Origin: Candidatus Zixiibacteriota bacterium
Lineage (GTDB): Bacteria > Zixibacteria > MSB-5A5 > UBA10806
Direction: 5' to 3'
Assembly: GCA_020344055.1 (NCBI GenBank)
Contig: CP070813.1
Span: 359,936 to 423,346 of the forward strand
Length of the DNA stretch: 63,411 nt
The notes under the pieces are model-generated. The model was given only the letters and a program-made list of their open reading frames with translations. It made no database searches and had not been told where the DNA came from. Positions 15,462-24,695 of this stretch are shown here, one piece after another; position 1 is the first letter of the stretch, and every line of letters begins with the position of its first letter. A program made the position numbers and the translations under genes.

Positions 15462-16450
15462 CTGAAGATTTAAATCCCGGATTATTTACCATACTCGGTT
15501 TTGACGGAGTAACTCCGGGCAAAGACTTTCTTTATTTAATTAAAAAATATCCTCCTTCGGGATTTCTTTTATTGGAGAAGAATTATCAGTCGCCCGAACA
15601 ACTGACTTTGCTGGTTTCAGATCTAAAAAAAATCGCGGGCGAAACTGTCTTATTGGCCGTAGACCAGGAACCGGGAAGAGTTCAGCGTTTTAAACACCCT
15701 TTTCCGATCTCGGAAAAACCGGCCGTCTATATTGAAGGCAACTTGGCGGAGGAATATCGTTTATGGTGTGCGCAAACGTGCTCAAAACTTGCCGCATCGG
15801 GAATTAATTTGAATCTCGCCCCGGTTCTGGATATCGCGCCCGATTCCGCCGCCAACCCGGTTTTGATTGACAGGATTTTCGGTGACGATCCCCATATCTC
15901 CTCGATTTATGCCGGCATATTGATTGATGAACACAGGAAAAACCGGATTCTCACCTGCGGAAAGCATTTCCCCGGATTGGGCTCCGCCGGGTCCGATCCT
16001 CACAAAGAATTGTCTCTATCCGACGAACCGTTGGGTCGGTTCGAAAATTATTACTGGAAACCGTTTATAGAAGCTGTCAAATCCGGCGTGGATCTGGTTA
16101 TGACGACTCACCTCAAAGCTGTGTCCCTTGATCCCGAAAACGCCGCCACCTATTCTTCAAAGGTAATCGAACATCTAAGAAACCGTATTAATTTTTCCGG
16201 CCCCGTTATTTCGGACGATCTGGTAATGAGGGGAGCGGGAAAGGTCGGTTCTATAGGCGATTCCGCAATCAAGGCGATAGAGGCGGGGCATAACCTGCTT
16301 ATTATTTCCGGCGATATCAAACTTCAGACGGCGGTTCTCGATTCGGTAAAAAACCGCTATGCACGGGATCGATTGTTTGGTAATATAGTCCGTCAGAATG
16401 AAAAAATTATCCGCCGGGTTCAAAACAAGATCCTTCTTTCGAAAACCTGA
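15458..16450 (+). CDS. nagZ: Beta-N-acetylhexosaminidase, NagZ-like (GH3)
   Basis: This 330-residue glycoside hydrolase of family 3 is predicted to remove GlcNAc from anhydro-muropeptides during cell-wall recycling. Characteristic motifs are AVDQEPGRVQRF (DQEGGRVQR in typical NagZ), KHFPGLG...SDPHKELSLSD with the His of the catalytic dyad, and ISDDLVMRGA, whose Asp is the expected nucleophile. I chose the ATG at 15458, which overlaps the stop of the cyclase gene. The frame is open further upstream only because it runs inside that gene. No signal peptide is seen, as expected for a cytoplasmic enzyme. The next gene, an AnmK-like kinase, uses a later intermediate of the same pathway. NagZ normally has KHFPGHG, and here the second His is Leu. 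Confidence 0.85.
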   Translation: MTEDLNPGLFTILGFDGVTPGKDFLYLIKKYPPSGFLLLEKNYQSPEQLTLLVSDLKKIAGETVLLAVDQEPGRVQRFKHPFPISEKPAVYIEGNLAEEYRLWCAQTCSKLAASGINLNLAPVLDIAPDSAANPVLIDRIFGDDPHISSIYAGILIDEHRKNRILTCGKHFPGLGSAGSDPHKELSLSDEPLGRFENYYWKPFIEAVKSGVDLVMTTHLKAVSLDPENAATYSSKVIEHLRNRINFSGPVISDDLVMRGAGKVGSIGDSAIKAIEAGHNLLIISGDIKLQTAVLDSVKNRYARDRLFGNIVRQNEKIIRRVQNKILLSKT

Positions 16451-17579
16451 ATTTAAAACGAAACCGCTTCGAGTTGTGGGAATTAACTCCGGCACCAGCT
16501 GCGATGGTCTGGATTCGGCTCTTGTCGAATTTGTTCCCGGCAACCTTCCCCGCCTGCTTTTTTCGAAAACCTATCCTTATTCGCCAAAGGTCAGGGAAAC
16601 TCTGCTAACCGCGGGCGATCCCGGATTTAAAAATGGCGAGTATTGGATGAAATTTAATTCTAAGCTTGGGAAGCTGATGGGGGAATTCGCGTCCGATTTC
16701 TTATCCATGGCGAAGAAAAAAAGGCTGACGCCGCATTTAATGGCTTCCCACGGTCACACCATCAGGCATCTGCCCGGTAAAAGCGGCGGGTCGTTTACCC
16801 TTCAGATCGGAGAACCGTCTCAGATTGCGTCCCTGACGGGCCTGCCGGTGATCTCCGATTTCAGGAGTTCCGATATAGCCGCCGGGGGGCAGGGCGCTCC
16901 CCTGTCGCCGTTATTGCACGAAAAATTATTCAGAAGTCGTACTCGCTTCAGGGCCGTCGTTAACATAGGGGGAATAGCAAACATTACCGTATTGCCGCCC
17001 GAAAAATCCCGAAAAAGACCCTTCGCCGCCGATTGCGGGCCGGGAAACATGGTTGTTGACAGCGCCATGAAGATTCTATACGGCAGGCGATACGATATGG
17101 ACGGTGAGACGGCCCTCAGGGGAGAGGCGGATAAAAAAACCGTCAACCGGATCATGCGAATGAGCTTCTTTAAATCTCCACCCCCGAAATCCACGGGGCG
17201 GGAACAGTTCGGACATGGTTTTTTGGGAAAAATATTTATTAATTGTAAGGGATACCGCCCGGAGGATATTATCGCCACCATATCGGAAATCACTATACGG
17301 GCTATTGCTGATTTTATTTCACGTTATGCCCCGGGTATCGAAGAGATTTATCTATGCGGCGGGGGCGCCGGAAATAAATATATAGTCGCCGGGCTGAATT
17401 ATATCCTAAGAGGCGCTGACATTCGGTCGACCTCTGAGCTCGGTTATGATCCCGATTATATTGAGGCGATGCTGTGGGCCTACCTCGGCTACTGTTTTGC
17501 CGCAGGGATTAGAGTAGATTCGAACAGGTTTACCGGCGCCAAAAAGACGTATATTCCGGGGAAGTTATGCCTGCCCTGA
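16398..17579 (+). CDS. anmK: Anhydro-N-acetylmuramic acid kinase
   Basis: This 393-residue kinase converts 1,6-anhydro-MurNAc and ATP to MurNAc-6-phosphate in peptidoglycan recycling. The conserved GINSGTSCDGLDSALVEF motif (GLMSGTSLDG in E. coli) begins at about residue 28. ASHGHTIRH, SDFRSSDIAAGGQGAPLSP and a C-terminal LCGGGAGN sugar-kinase motif are also present. The predicted start at 16398 overlaps nagZ by 53 bases and adds about 20 residues before the usual N terminus. No better start lies in between and the RBS is weak, so the true start is uncertain. The end overlaps the SpoIID-like gene by 13 bases. Confidence 0.92.
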   Translation: MKKLSAGFKTRSFFRKPEFKTKPLRVVGINSGTSCDGLDSALVEFVPGNLPRLLFSKTYPYSPKVRETLLTAGDPGFKNGEYWMKFNSKLGKLMGEFASDFLSMAKKKRLTPHLMASHGHTIRHLPGKSGGSFTLQIGEPSQIASLTGLPVISDFRSSDIAAGGQGAPLSPLLHEKLFRSRTRFRAVVNIGGIANITVLPPEKSRKRPFAADCGPGNMVVDSAMKILYGRRYDMDGETALRGEADKKTVNRIMRMSFFKSPPPKSTGREQFGHGFLGKIFINCKGYRPEDIIATISEITIRAIADFISRYAPGIEEIYLCGGGAGNKYIVAGLNYILRGADIRSTSELGYDPDYIEAMLWAYLGYCFAAGIRVDSNRFTGAKKTYIPGKLCLP

Positions 17580-18811
17580 GGCTTGCTTTTTTATTGCTGT
17601 TTGTATGTTCCGGCGGGGCGTTCGGATTTTCAAGTAAGAGACCTGAGGTTTCTCCCATGCCGGATTTCGAACGGCAGATCCCGGTCCAGCTGTTCGCCGG
17701 GGAAAAGGTCGGGATAGCCTTCAGCGATAGGGGCGTGATTGAATGTTTCCGCACCGGAGAATTATCCGAAATCTATTATGTATCCTCCCGCTTGATTCTT
17801 TCGGCGAAAGTCGACGGCGTGACCGTTTATGACGATAACGGTGAAATCACATCCGGACTTTCCGAGATTAAATGTAAACCGCGGGGAAAATCCTCCTGCG
17901 TTGAATTAGACCGCGTAATATACCGGGGCTTTTTCCGGGTGGTTTATGATAGTCTCTCGTGCAGCCTGACCTTATATAATATTATTGATTTAGAGGATTA
18001 TCTGAAGGGAGTATTACCGGCGGAGATCGGCGAGAGATCGAAAGACGAATATGACGCCGCCAAAGCCCAGGCGGTGGCGTCCCGGACCTACGCCGTCTGG
18101 AAACTGATCTCCGACGGCGAAGCCGGAAAACTACATCCCACCGTCGCCGATCAGGTTTATACCGGCAGGAGCTCCGAGCTCGAGATTTTGAATAAGGCTG
18201 TAAGGGATACTGAGGGAGAGATATTAATGTTCAAGGAGGGGCCCATAGCCGCATATTATCACGCGGTCTGCGGCGGCGAAACTATTCCCATAGAAAAAGC
18301 ATGGCCTCAGAAAGACAGGTTACCGTACCTCGTGGGTACGAAAGACCGCGATTATTGCCGCTGGGCTAAAACCTATTCCTGGACTGAATCTTTCGACCTC
18401 GAAACGTTGTCAGCCAATCTCAAACAATATTTTGTCGAAAAGGGACTCGCGTCAAACGTTAATTTTAACGAAATTATCGACATTGAATTTCATAAGGACG
18501 ATAGGACGGACCGCGTTCTCAAAATGGAGGTCTTCACCGAATCAAATATATATATTGTTGAGTGCGACCAGATACGATGGGCGCTGGGTCGACCCTCAAA
18601 TCCCGGCGCCATATTGCCGTCAACCAGGTTTTCGGCGCGAAAAATCATAAATGGAGACCTTCTGCAATCCCTGGAAATTTCGGGGGTGGGTAACGGTCAC
18701 GGCGTGGGCGCATGTCAATGCGGTTTTATCGGCCGCGCCCGCGAACACCAGAAATATGATGATATGCTTGAAGTGTATTACAAAGGCGCGAAACTGGTAA
18801 GAATATATTGA
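17567..18811 (+). CDS. SpoIID/LytB-domain secreted peptidoglycan-associated protein
   Basis: This 414-residue exported protein has a signal peptide (about 1-20, MPALRLAFLLLFVCSGGAFG) and a SpoIID/LytB domain. The core reads DYLKGVLPAEIGERSKDEYDAAKAQAVASRTYA, where the Glu is the residue required in SpoIID lytic transglycosylases. YYHAVCGGET and the GHGVGACQCGFIGRA end motif, whose His and Cys positions bind zinc in SpoIID, are also present. GHGVGMSQYGA is more usual, so two residues are changed. In non-sporulating bacteria such proteins trim denuded glycan strands or stimulate amidases. The RBS GGGGAAG is good, and the gene follows nagZ and anmK, in keeping with a cell-wall role. Confidence 0.86.
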   Translation: MPALRLAFLLLFVCSGGAFGFSSKRPEVSPMPDFERQIPVQLFAGEKVGIAFSDRGVIECFRTGELSEIYYVSSRLILSAKVDGVTVYDDNGEITSGLSEIKCKPRGKSSCVELDRVIYRGFFRVVYDSLSCSLTLYNIIDLEDYLKGVLPAEIGERSKDEYDAAKAQAVASRTYAVWKLISDGEAGKLHPTVADQVYTGRSSELEILNKAVRDTEGEILMFKEGPIAAYYHAVCGGETIPIEKAWPQKDRLPYLVGTKDRDYCRWAKTYSWTESFDLETLSANLKQYFVEKGLASNVNFNEIIDIEFHKDDRTDRVLKMEVFTESNIYIVECDQIRWALGRPSNPGAILPSTRFSARKIINGDLLQSLEISGVGNGHGVGACQCGFIGRAREHQKYDDMLEVYYKGAKLVRIY

Positions 18812-18826
18812 GCTAATTGGAGCACA

Positions 18827-19597
18827 ATGATTAACGGTTCCTTGAAAATCGCCTTAATTCAGGATCAACCCGGCTCCGGAATAAGAGATCCATACCTGGA
18901 AATTCTGCGGGCAAAAAATCCAGATATTATCGCCTTTCCTGAGTACTATTTCGTCAATCCCGAAGATAAGAATATTATTGTTTCAAGTTTCATTCATGAT
19001 GAGTCGCTGGAACGCCTCAGGGAATGGTCGGCTTATCTAAAATGCGCCATAATAGGCGGCACCATCGTAGCCGAATCCCGGGGAAAGCTGTATAATCGTT
19101 CATATTTCGTCAACAGGGGGGAGATCATCGGTTTTTATGATAAGATTCATCCTTATAAGAATGAGGGCCGCGGCCTGATTGAAAAAGGGAGCGAGTATAA
19201 GGTATTTGATTTTACCGGTTTGAAAATCGGTATATTAATATGCGCCGACGTCTTGTATCCAGCTTCGTACTCTAATATAAAAGGCTTAAAGCCGCACCTG
19301 ATCTTTGTCCCCACCACCTCTCCTTACCGTGAGAATGAATCCCCTCATGTCAAGTTCGCCCGCGATGATAGACTTTTCGTCAAAGGAGCCGAGACTACCG
19401 GGTCGCTTATTTTCAAGGTGTGCGCCTCCGGTAGAATAGGCGCCAGACACTTTCAGGCGCGAAGCCTGGTCGCGACTCCACGGGGAATAGCCTGGCGGAA
19501 TCCCCCCGAAAATGAGCACAAATCCGCCCTGATCTACGTTAACCTGGAGAATCCTCTGAAAAATCCCCGGCTTGACATAGAGGTTTCCCGGCCTTAA
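18827..19597 (+). CDS. Carbon-nitrogen hydrolase (nitrilase superfamily)
   Basis: This 256-residue cytoplasmic hydrolase is predicted to act on an amide or nitrile C-N bond. The Glu-Lys-Cys triad is visible: Glu in IAFPEYYF, Lys in YDKIHPYKNE and Cys in GILICADVLYP. The substrate is not evident. The family includes omega-amidase, N-carbamoylputrescine amidase and others, and no subfamily motif was decisive. The start ATG has TTGGAG upstream. It lies in the same run as the cell-wall genes, spaced 15 bases after the SpoIID-like gene. Confidence 0.85.
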   Translation: MINGSLKIALIQDQPGSGIRDPYLEILRAKNPDIIAFPEYYFVNPEDKNIIVSSFIHDESLERLREWSAYLKCAIIGGTIVAESRGKLYNRSYFVNRGEIIGFYDKIHPYKNEGRGLIEKGSEYKVFDFTGLKIGILICADVLYPASYSNIKGLKPHLIFVPTTSPYRENESPHVKFARDDRLFVKGAETTGSLIFKVCASGRIGARHFQARSLVATPRGIAWRNPPENEHKSALIYVNLENPLKNPRLDIEVSRP

Positions 19598-19600
19598 TTT

Positions 19601-20050
19601 GTGCCCATGAGCTTTTTCAAGCCCGCGGAAATACGCGCTATTTTAATCCTGTCCGCCCTCGTGTTTATCGGTTCCGCATTGACGCTTTTGAAAAGGCAGG
19701 GCAGGTTATCTGATCTGGAGCTCGACACATTTTTGAGCGACAATCGTTACAACTACTCATACAATGTCGCCGATTTTGCAGAAGAGAAAAGGAAAACCGA
19801 CGACGAACCGGCAAAGGCTGATCTCGCCGAAACAGCAAACGATTCCTCTGAAAATCGGGTAATTGACATAAACAGCGCCGGTTATTTTGACCTTCAGACC
19901 CTTCCCGGGATTGGTCCGGTTCTGGCCGAAAGAATCATGGCCCATAGAGACAGCGTTGGCGCTTTCCGCTCGACCGATGAGCTTCTGAACGTCCAGGGCA
20001 TCGGAGAAAAGAAGTATGCCCGAATTAAAAACAGGATCGCCCTGAAATGA
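19601..20050 (+). CDS. Membrane-anchored helix-hairpin-helix protein, ComEA-like
   Basis: This 149-residue protein has one N-terminal membrane helix (about 9-27), a charged linker and a C-terminal pair of helix-hairpin-helix motifs (TLPGIGPVLAERIMAHRDSVG and NVQGIGEKKYARIK). The arrangement matches ComEA-type DNA receptors used in DNA uptake, though many short HhH proteins have no proven competence role. The GTG at 19601 and an in-frame ATG at 19607 are both possible starts and neither has a clear RBS. No ComEC is present in the window. Confidence 0.75.
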   Translation: MPMSFFKPAEIRAILILSALVFIGSALTLLKRQGRLSDLELDTFLSDNRYNYSYNVADFAEEKRKTDDEPAKADLAETANDSSENRVIDINSAGYFDLQTLPGIGPVLAERIMAHRDSVGAFRSTDELLNVQGIGEKKYARIKNRIALK

Positions 20051-20102
20051 ATGTCGATTTATCGGAGCCTGATTCAATATATCGTTCTGCGGAGGGCCCA
20101 AT

Positions 20103-20639
20103 ATGCGCGTTACCGGTGGAAATCTGAAGGGCAGGCGCATCGCCGCTCCCGGTGGTAGAGACATCAGACCATCCACTGATAAACTCAGGGAAGCGATATT
20201 TTCGATAATAGGGGATGATATCATAGGAGCCAGAGTGGCCGACCTTTTCTGCGGAAGCGGAGCCCTGGGGATCGAGGCCCTGTCCCGCGGCGCCGATTAC
20301 GCATTGTTCGTCGATTCGTCTCGTCGAAATATCATAAATCTTAAAAAGAACCTGGAGGACCTCGGTATCATGGGGAATTCCGATTTAAAGGTGATGGACG
20401 CCCTGAAAATCCGCCCGAAAATGCTGGAAAATCTATCCCTTGTTCTCGCGGATCCTCCCTACAAACAAGGCCTGGGCGACAGGCTAATTTCCTTATTCTG
20501 CTTGCCAAAATTCGACTGGCATGGAATATTAGTCCTTGAGCACGAGCCCGATTGGGTTTACGCGCGGAAGGAGATGGAAATTCTAAATCGCAAGGTCTAC
20601 GGAGACATGGCTGTAAGCTTTTTGAGAAAAAAGAGTTAA
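20103..20639 (+). CDS. rsmD: 16S rRNA (guanine(966)-N2)-methyltransferase
   Basis: This 178-residue SAM-dependent enzyme methylates G966 of 16S rRNA in the 30S subunit. The family signature is complete: MRVTGGNLKGRRI at the start, RPSTDKLREAIFSII, the SAM-binding DLFCGSGALGIEALSRGA and the catalytic VLADPPY. GGAGGG lies seven bases before the ATG. rsmD directly before coaD is a widespread bacterial gene order, which supports both calls. Confidence 0.95.
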   Translation: MRVTGGNLKGRRIAAPGGRDIRPSTDKLREAIFSIIGDDIIGARVADLFCGSGALGIEALSRGADYALFVDSSRRNIINLKKNLEDLGIMGNSDLKVMDALKIRPKMLENLSLVLADPPYKQGLGDRLISLFCLPKFDWHGILVLEHEPDWVYARKEMEILNRKVYGDMAVSFLRKKS

Positions 20640-20669
20640 ACAGATATTTAAAATAAAGGAGTTGTCAGG

Positions 20670-21158
20670 GTGGCTGGCAGGTTAAAAGCGCTTTATCCGG
20701 GAACATTTGATCCTATTACCTTCGGACATATAGATATTATCAATAGGGCCAGGGGAGTGTTCGATATCGTGGTCGTCGCGGTTGCATCGAATCTCGAAAA
20801 AAAACCGCTTTTCACGGACAAAGAGCGGATTGCTCTGATAAAAAACTCTCTGGATGAACATGACGGCATAGAGGTTACTTCTTTTGACGGATTGACCGTC
20901 CATTTCGCCAAATCCATAGGAGCGACCGCTATTGTCAGGGGAATCAGGGCGGTTTCGGATTTTGAATTTGAGTTTCAGATGGCTTTGACCAACCGCAAAA
21001 TGCAGCCTGATATAGAAACCGTCTTCCTGACCCCGGATGAAAAACACAGTTATATTTCCTCCTCCCTTGTCAAAGATATAGCCCGTCGCGGGGGCGATAT
21101 AACCTGTTTCGTTCCCGAAGCTGTCAAAAAAGAACTGGCGAAAAAATTTTCATCTTGA
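20670..21158 (+). CDS. coaD: Phosphopantetheine adenylyltransferase
   Basis: This 162-residue enzyme catalyses the fourth step of coenzyme A synthesis, joining 4'-phosphopantetheine and ATP to dephospho-CoA and pyrophosphate. The nucleotidyltransferase motif is YPGTFDPITFGHID. VRGIRAVSDFEFEFQMA and HSYISSSLVKDIARRGGD are diagnostic of CoaD. It starts with GTG at 20670 preceded by AAAGGAG. Length is normal for the family. Confidence 0.96.
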   Translation: MAGRLKALYPGTFDPITFGHIDIINRARGVFDIVVVAVASNLEKKPLFTDKERIALIKNSLDEHDGIEVTSFDGLTVHFAKSIGATAIVRGIRAVSDFEFEFQMALTNRKMQPDIETVFLTPDEKHSYISSSLVKDIARRGGDITCFVPEAVKKELAKKFSS

Positions 21159-21195
21159 TCCCATTGATTGTAAACAACAACAACGGAGTATTTTT

Positions 21196-22686
21196 ATGGA
21201 ACGGGAATTGAGCGAGATCCTTAGAGTCAGGCGCGAAAAGCTTCAGAAACTAATAGAAAAAGGCGTCAATCCCTTTCCCTACAGATACAGCCGGACCCAC
21301 CTCTCGTCTGAGATTATCGCCGATTTTGAGAAACTATCCGAATCGGGAAATACAGTCAAAATCGCCGGGCGCATTATCAGCTGGCGCGGTCACGGCAAAA
21401 CCCTGTTCGCTCATATACAGGACGGCTCCGGTAAGATTCAGATATATATCCGCAAGGATGACCTGGGGGAGGAGAAATTCGAATTATTTGATCTTTTTGA
21501 GATAGGCGACATCATCGGCGCCGAGGGTACCGTTTTCCGAACCCGCATGGGGGAAGTAACCATAAAAGTCTCCGATTTCTCTCTACTGGCCAAATCCCTG
21601 AAACCGTTACCCGAAAAGTGGCATGGCCTTAAAGATAAGGAGATCCGTTACAGAAAAAGATACCTCGACCTGATCGTAAATCCCGGGGTCATCGGCACCT
21701 TTGTAACGCGGGCCAGAATAATAAAAAGCATAAGGGATTTCCTGGACGATCGCGGTTTTCTCGAGGTCGAAACCCCCGCCATGCAGGTATTGTACGGAGG
21801 AGCCAACGCCAGGCCCTTCGTGACTCACCTTAAAGCCCTCGACCTCGATCTATACCTTCGCATAGCCGATGAACTCTACCTGAAACGGCTGGTCGTGGGT
21901 GGCATGGAGAAAGTCTATGAGATATGTAAGGATTTCCGCAACGAAGGTATGGATAAAAATCATAATCCTGAATTTACCATGCTCGAATTCTACTGGGCTT
22001 ATGCCGACTACAGGGATCTCATGAATCTCGTGGAAGAGATGATGTTTTCGGTCGTCACCTCGGTGCTGGATACCGATGAGATCAACTATGGAGAAAACCT
22101 GATATCGCTCAAACCTCCTTATAGGAGGATGACTTTCGCCGGGGCCGCCCGGAAATATATCGGCGTCGATATTATCGAGCTGGACGAGAAAAGCCTCATA
22201 GATCTCGCCAAAGAAAGAGGACTGGATACAGATCGCGTGAAGGGTCGCGGAGCAGCCCTGGACCTGCTTTCCAGCGAGCTGGTGGAGCCTCATCTGATCC
22301 AGCCCACTTTCCTGACCGACTATCCGGTCGAACTTTCCCCGCTCGCCAAAATTCACAGGGAAGACCCCAGACTTACGGAAAGATTCGAGCTTTTTATCAA
22401 CGGCTTCGAGTTCGGTAACGGATTTTCTGAGCTTACCGATCCCGACGATCAGAGACGGCGATTTGAGGCGCAGGCCCGGGCCCGCAGTATGGGAGACGAA
22501 GAAGCGCATCCCATCGACGAGGATTTCATTCTCGCCCTCGAGCACGGGATGCCCCCTTCCGCCGGCTACGGCCTGGGCATCGACAGGCTGGTTATGCTCC
22601 TTACGGGGAACAGCTCCATAAGGGACGTTATACTTTTCCCCACCATGAAACCCGAAACTCCGGGCGCCGGAAATCCGGACGGTTGA
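21196..22686 (+). CDS. lysS: Lysyl-tRNA synthetase, class II
   Basis: This 496-residue enzyme charges tRNA-Lys. An OB-fold anticodon-binding domain occupies about 55-150, and the class II catalytic core follows. Motif 2 is visible in FRNEGMDKNHNPEFTMLE and motif 3 in GYGLGIDRLVMLLT. The overall length is typical. GGAGTA precedes the ATG. The stop lies two bases before the LolC/E-like gene, so the two are probably cotranscribed. Confidence 0.96.
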   Translation: MERELSEILRVRREKLQKLIEKGVNPFPYRYSRTHLSSEIIADFEKLSESGNTVKIAGRIISWRGHGKTLFAHIQDGSGKIQIYIRKDDLGEEKFELFDLFEIGDIIGAEGTVFRTRMGEVTIKVSDFSLLAKSLKPLPEKWHGLKDKEIRYRKRYLDLIVNPGVIGTFVTRARIIKSIRDFLDDRGFLEVETPAMQVLYGGANARPFVTHLKALDLDLYLRIADELYLKRLVVGGMEKVYEICKDFRNEGMDKNHNPEFTMLEFYWAYADYRDLMNLVEEMMFSVVTSVLDTDEINYGENLISLKPPYRRMTFAGAARKYIGVDIIELDEKSLIDLAKERGLDTDRVKGRGAALDLLSSELVEPHLIQPTFLTDYPVELSPLAKIHREDPRLTERFELFINGFEFGNGFSELTDPDDQRRRFEAQARARSMGDEEAHPIDEDFILALEHGMPPSAGYGLGIDRLVMLLTGNSSIRDVILFPTMKPETPGAGNPDG

Positions 22687-22688
22687 TA

Positions 22689-23918
22689 ATGTCCCTCGAG
22701 TTTTTCATCGCCAGAAGATATTTCACGTCGCGCCACCGCCAGGGGTTCATCTCCTTTCTGGGATTTTTATCCATCTTCGTGGTTATGCTCTCCACCGCCT
22801 CGCTTCTGATCGTGCTCTCGGTGATGAACGGCTTCGAGATGGAGGTGCGAAGCAGGATAATCGGCACCATGGCTCATATACTGGTGCAGCATCGCGTCGT
22901 CAACGCCATCGAGGATTGGGAAAAGCTGCAGGAACAGATTCAACAGGTTGATGGTGTCGTTGCCACCAGCCCCGTCATAATCGAGAAAGCGGCCATCTCC
23001 TCGAGATCCGGCACCGACGGTATCCTGGTCCGGGGAATAATCCCGCAGGCCGAAAGTGCGGTAACCGAAATTGCCGAGTATCTTCTGACGAAGGATCTCA
23101 CCTTCGAAACCGTTAACGATAAGTACAAAGGTATCTGGATGGGGATTAATCTGGCCTCCAGGCTGAATGTGTCCATAAACGATAAAGTCCGGCTTTATTC
23201 TCTTAAAAACGTCGAGAGCGATCTCACCGCCTTTTCTCCCAAGATAAAACCCTGTATGGTTACCGGTATCGTGGAGACCGGTATGTCGACCTACGATGAT
23301 AATTTCGTCTATTTATCTCTTGAGGAAGCCCAGGATCTTTTCGAGCTGGGCGACGATATAACGACAATCGAGGTGAAGACCTCCAATTTTTATAACGCCT
23401 GGCTGGTGGCGGAGAGAATCCAGGACGCCGTCGGATACCAGTATATGGCCCTCGACTGGAAAGAGCACAACCGCAACCTGTTTTCCTGGATGACGCTGGA
23501 GAAGTGGATGATGTTCATAGTACTGATGCTGTTCGTGATTGTCGCCGCAAGCAATATTATCGCTCTTTTAATTATGATGGTCCTGGCCAAGAGAGGCGAT
23601 ATCGGTATACTCTCCGCCTTCGGGCTTTCCAGATCCAGACTGAAGAAAATATTCGCTTATCAGGGCCTCATTATCGGCGCCTGCGGCGCCGTTATAGGAG
23701 AGACGATCGGACTGATACTGCTTTATATCCAGAAAGAGTTTTCCATAATCTCGCTCCCTTCGGATATCTATTTTATCTCGGCCCTGCCGGTGGAGGTCAG
23801 AGTTCTGGACGTTCTTTTGATTTTTATCCTGGGCTCGCTGATCGGTTTGGTTTTTTCCATATATCCGGCAAAGAGAGCCGCGAGGATGGATCCCGTCGAG
23901 ATTATCCGTTATGAATAA
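22689..23918 (+). CDS. Lipoprotein-releasing system permease (LolC/LolE family)
   Basis: This 409-residue inner-membrane permease is of the FtsX type. It has the family N terminus FFIARRYFTSRHRQGFISFL, one helix at about 22-48, a periplasmic domain, three C-terminal helices (about 270-295, 315-340, 375-400) and the terminal PAKRAARMDPVEIIRYE. With LolD (next gene) it extracts outer-membrane lipoproteins from the inner membrane. Only one LolC/E-type gene is present, suggesting a homodimeric arrangement like the LolF-type systems, though a partner could lie elsewhere. I chose the ATG at 22689. An in-frame TTG at 22683 would overlap lysS. Confidence 0.88.
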   Translation: MSLEFFIARRYFTSRHRQGFISFLGFLSIFVVMLSTASLLIVLSVMNGFEMEVRSRIIGTMAHILVQHRVVNAIEDWEKLQEQIQQVDGVVATSPVIIEKAAISSRSGTDGILVRGIIPQAESAVTEIAEYLLTKDLTFETVNDKYKGIWMGINLASRLNVSINDKVRLYSLKNVESDLTAFSPKIKPCMVTGIVETGMSTYDDNFVYLSLEEAQDLFELGDDITTIEVKTSNFYNAWLVAERIQDAVGYQYMALDWKEHNRNLFSWMTLEKWMMFIVLMLFVIVAASNIIALLIMMVLAKRGDIGILSAFGLSRSRLKKIFAYQGLIIGACGAVIGETIGLILLYIQKEFSIISLPSDIYFISALPVEVRVLDVLLIFILGSLIGLVFSIYPAKRAARMDPVEIIRYE

Positions 23919-23931
23919 CAGGTGATGAATA

Positions 23932-24606
23932 ATGCTTCTGGACGCCGAGAATATTCACAAGAAATTTCAATCCGGTGACGGCTTCGTCGAAGTTTTAAGA
24001 GGCGCCTCTCTCCGGCTGGAAAAAGGGGATCTCTCGATACTCTCGGGGCAATCGGGTTCAGGGAAAAGTACCTTTCTATATATTCTGGCCGGGCTTATTC
24101 GACCGGATACCGGCGACATCAGGTTTAACGGGGAATCAGTAAATGATTTTATGCCCGAAAAACTCGATTACTTCCGGAACAGCGAAATCGGCTTCGTGTT
24201 TCAGATGCATCACCTGATGCCCGATTTCACCGCGGTTGAAAACGTGATGATGCCGGCTTTGATAAAAGGGGTATCGCGCAATCAGAGTTACGAAACGGCC
24301 TGCGAGCTACTTTCCGATCTATCCATATTCCACAGAAAATTCCATTATCCCAACCAGTTATCGGGAGGGGAACAGCAGAGAACGGCGGTGGCCAGGGCGC
24401 TGATAAATTCGCCCGAACTGCTTCTGGCGGACGAACCTACGGGCAATCTCGATGAAGAAAATGCGGTATCGTTGATAAAGTTAATTACTAAACTTGTCGA
24501 CACCAGAGGTGTAGGCGTGTTGATTGCAACACACAATCCGGACCTCGCGAAAGCCGGAAAAAGGCTGTTTCGCCTGTCCGAGGGCCGGATTACGATGCGG
24601 AACTGA
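23932..24606 (+). CDS. lolD: Lipoprotein-releasing system ATP-binding protein
   Basis: This 224-residue ABC ATPase has Walker A GQSGSGKST, Q-loop FVFQMHHLMPDFTAVENV, signature LSGGEQQRTAVARAL, Walker B LLLADEPTGNLD and H-loop ATHN. The MHHLMPDFTAVENVMMP segment is typical of LolD. It lies 13 bases after the permease gene with an AGGTGATG ribosome-binding region. Together they form the Lol extraction complex, which implies a Gram-negative envelope with outer-membrane lipoproteins. Confidence 0.92.
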   Translation: MLLDAENIHKKFQSGDGFVEVLRGASLRLEKGDLSILSGQSGSGKSTFLYILAGLIRPDTGDIRFNGESVNDFMPEKLDYFRNSEIGFVFQMHHLMPDFTAVENVMMPALIKGVSRNQSYETACELLSDLSIFHRKFHYPNQLSGGEQQRTAVARALINSPELLLADEPTGNLDEENAVSLIKLITKLVDTRGVGVLIATHNPDLAKAGKRLFRLSEGRITMRN

Positions 24607-24612
24607 AATGAC

Positions 24613-24642
24613 TTGCGGCAAATCTGTCTTGTGTCCTATATT
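24613..24642 (+). promoter_or_regulatory. Possible promoter of mcsA-mcsB-clpC
   Basis: TTGCGG (24613-24618) and TATATT (24637-24642) are 18 bases apart in the only sizeable gap before mcsA. No inverted repeat resembling a CtsR or HrcA operator was found. Confidence 0.3.
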
Positions 24643-24695
24643 GAAGGGGAACAGAAATATTTGCTGGCGGGTTTAAAATATTGAGGTAAAATAAG

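Noticed and set aside
18432-18650. 72-codon alternative frame inside the SpoIID-like gene
   Set aside because: It lies wholly within the gene in another frame and has no start signal or similarity.
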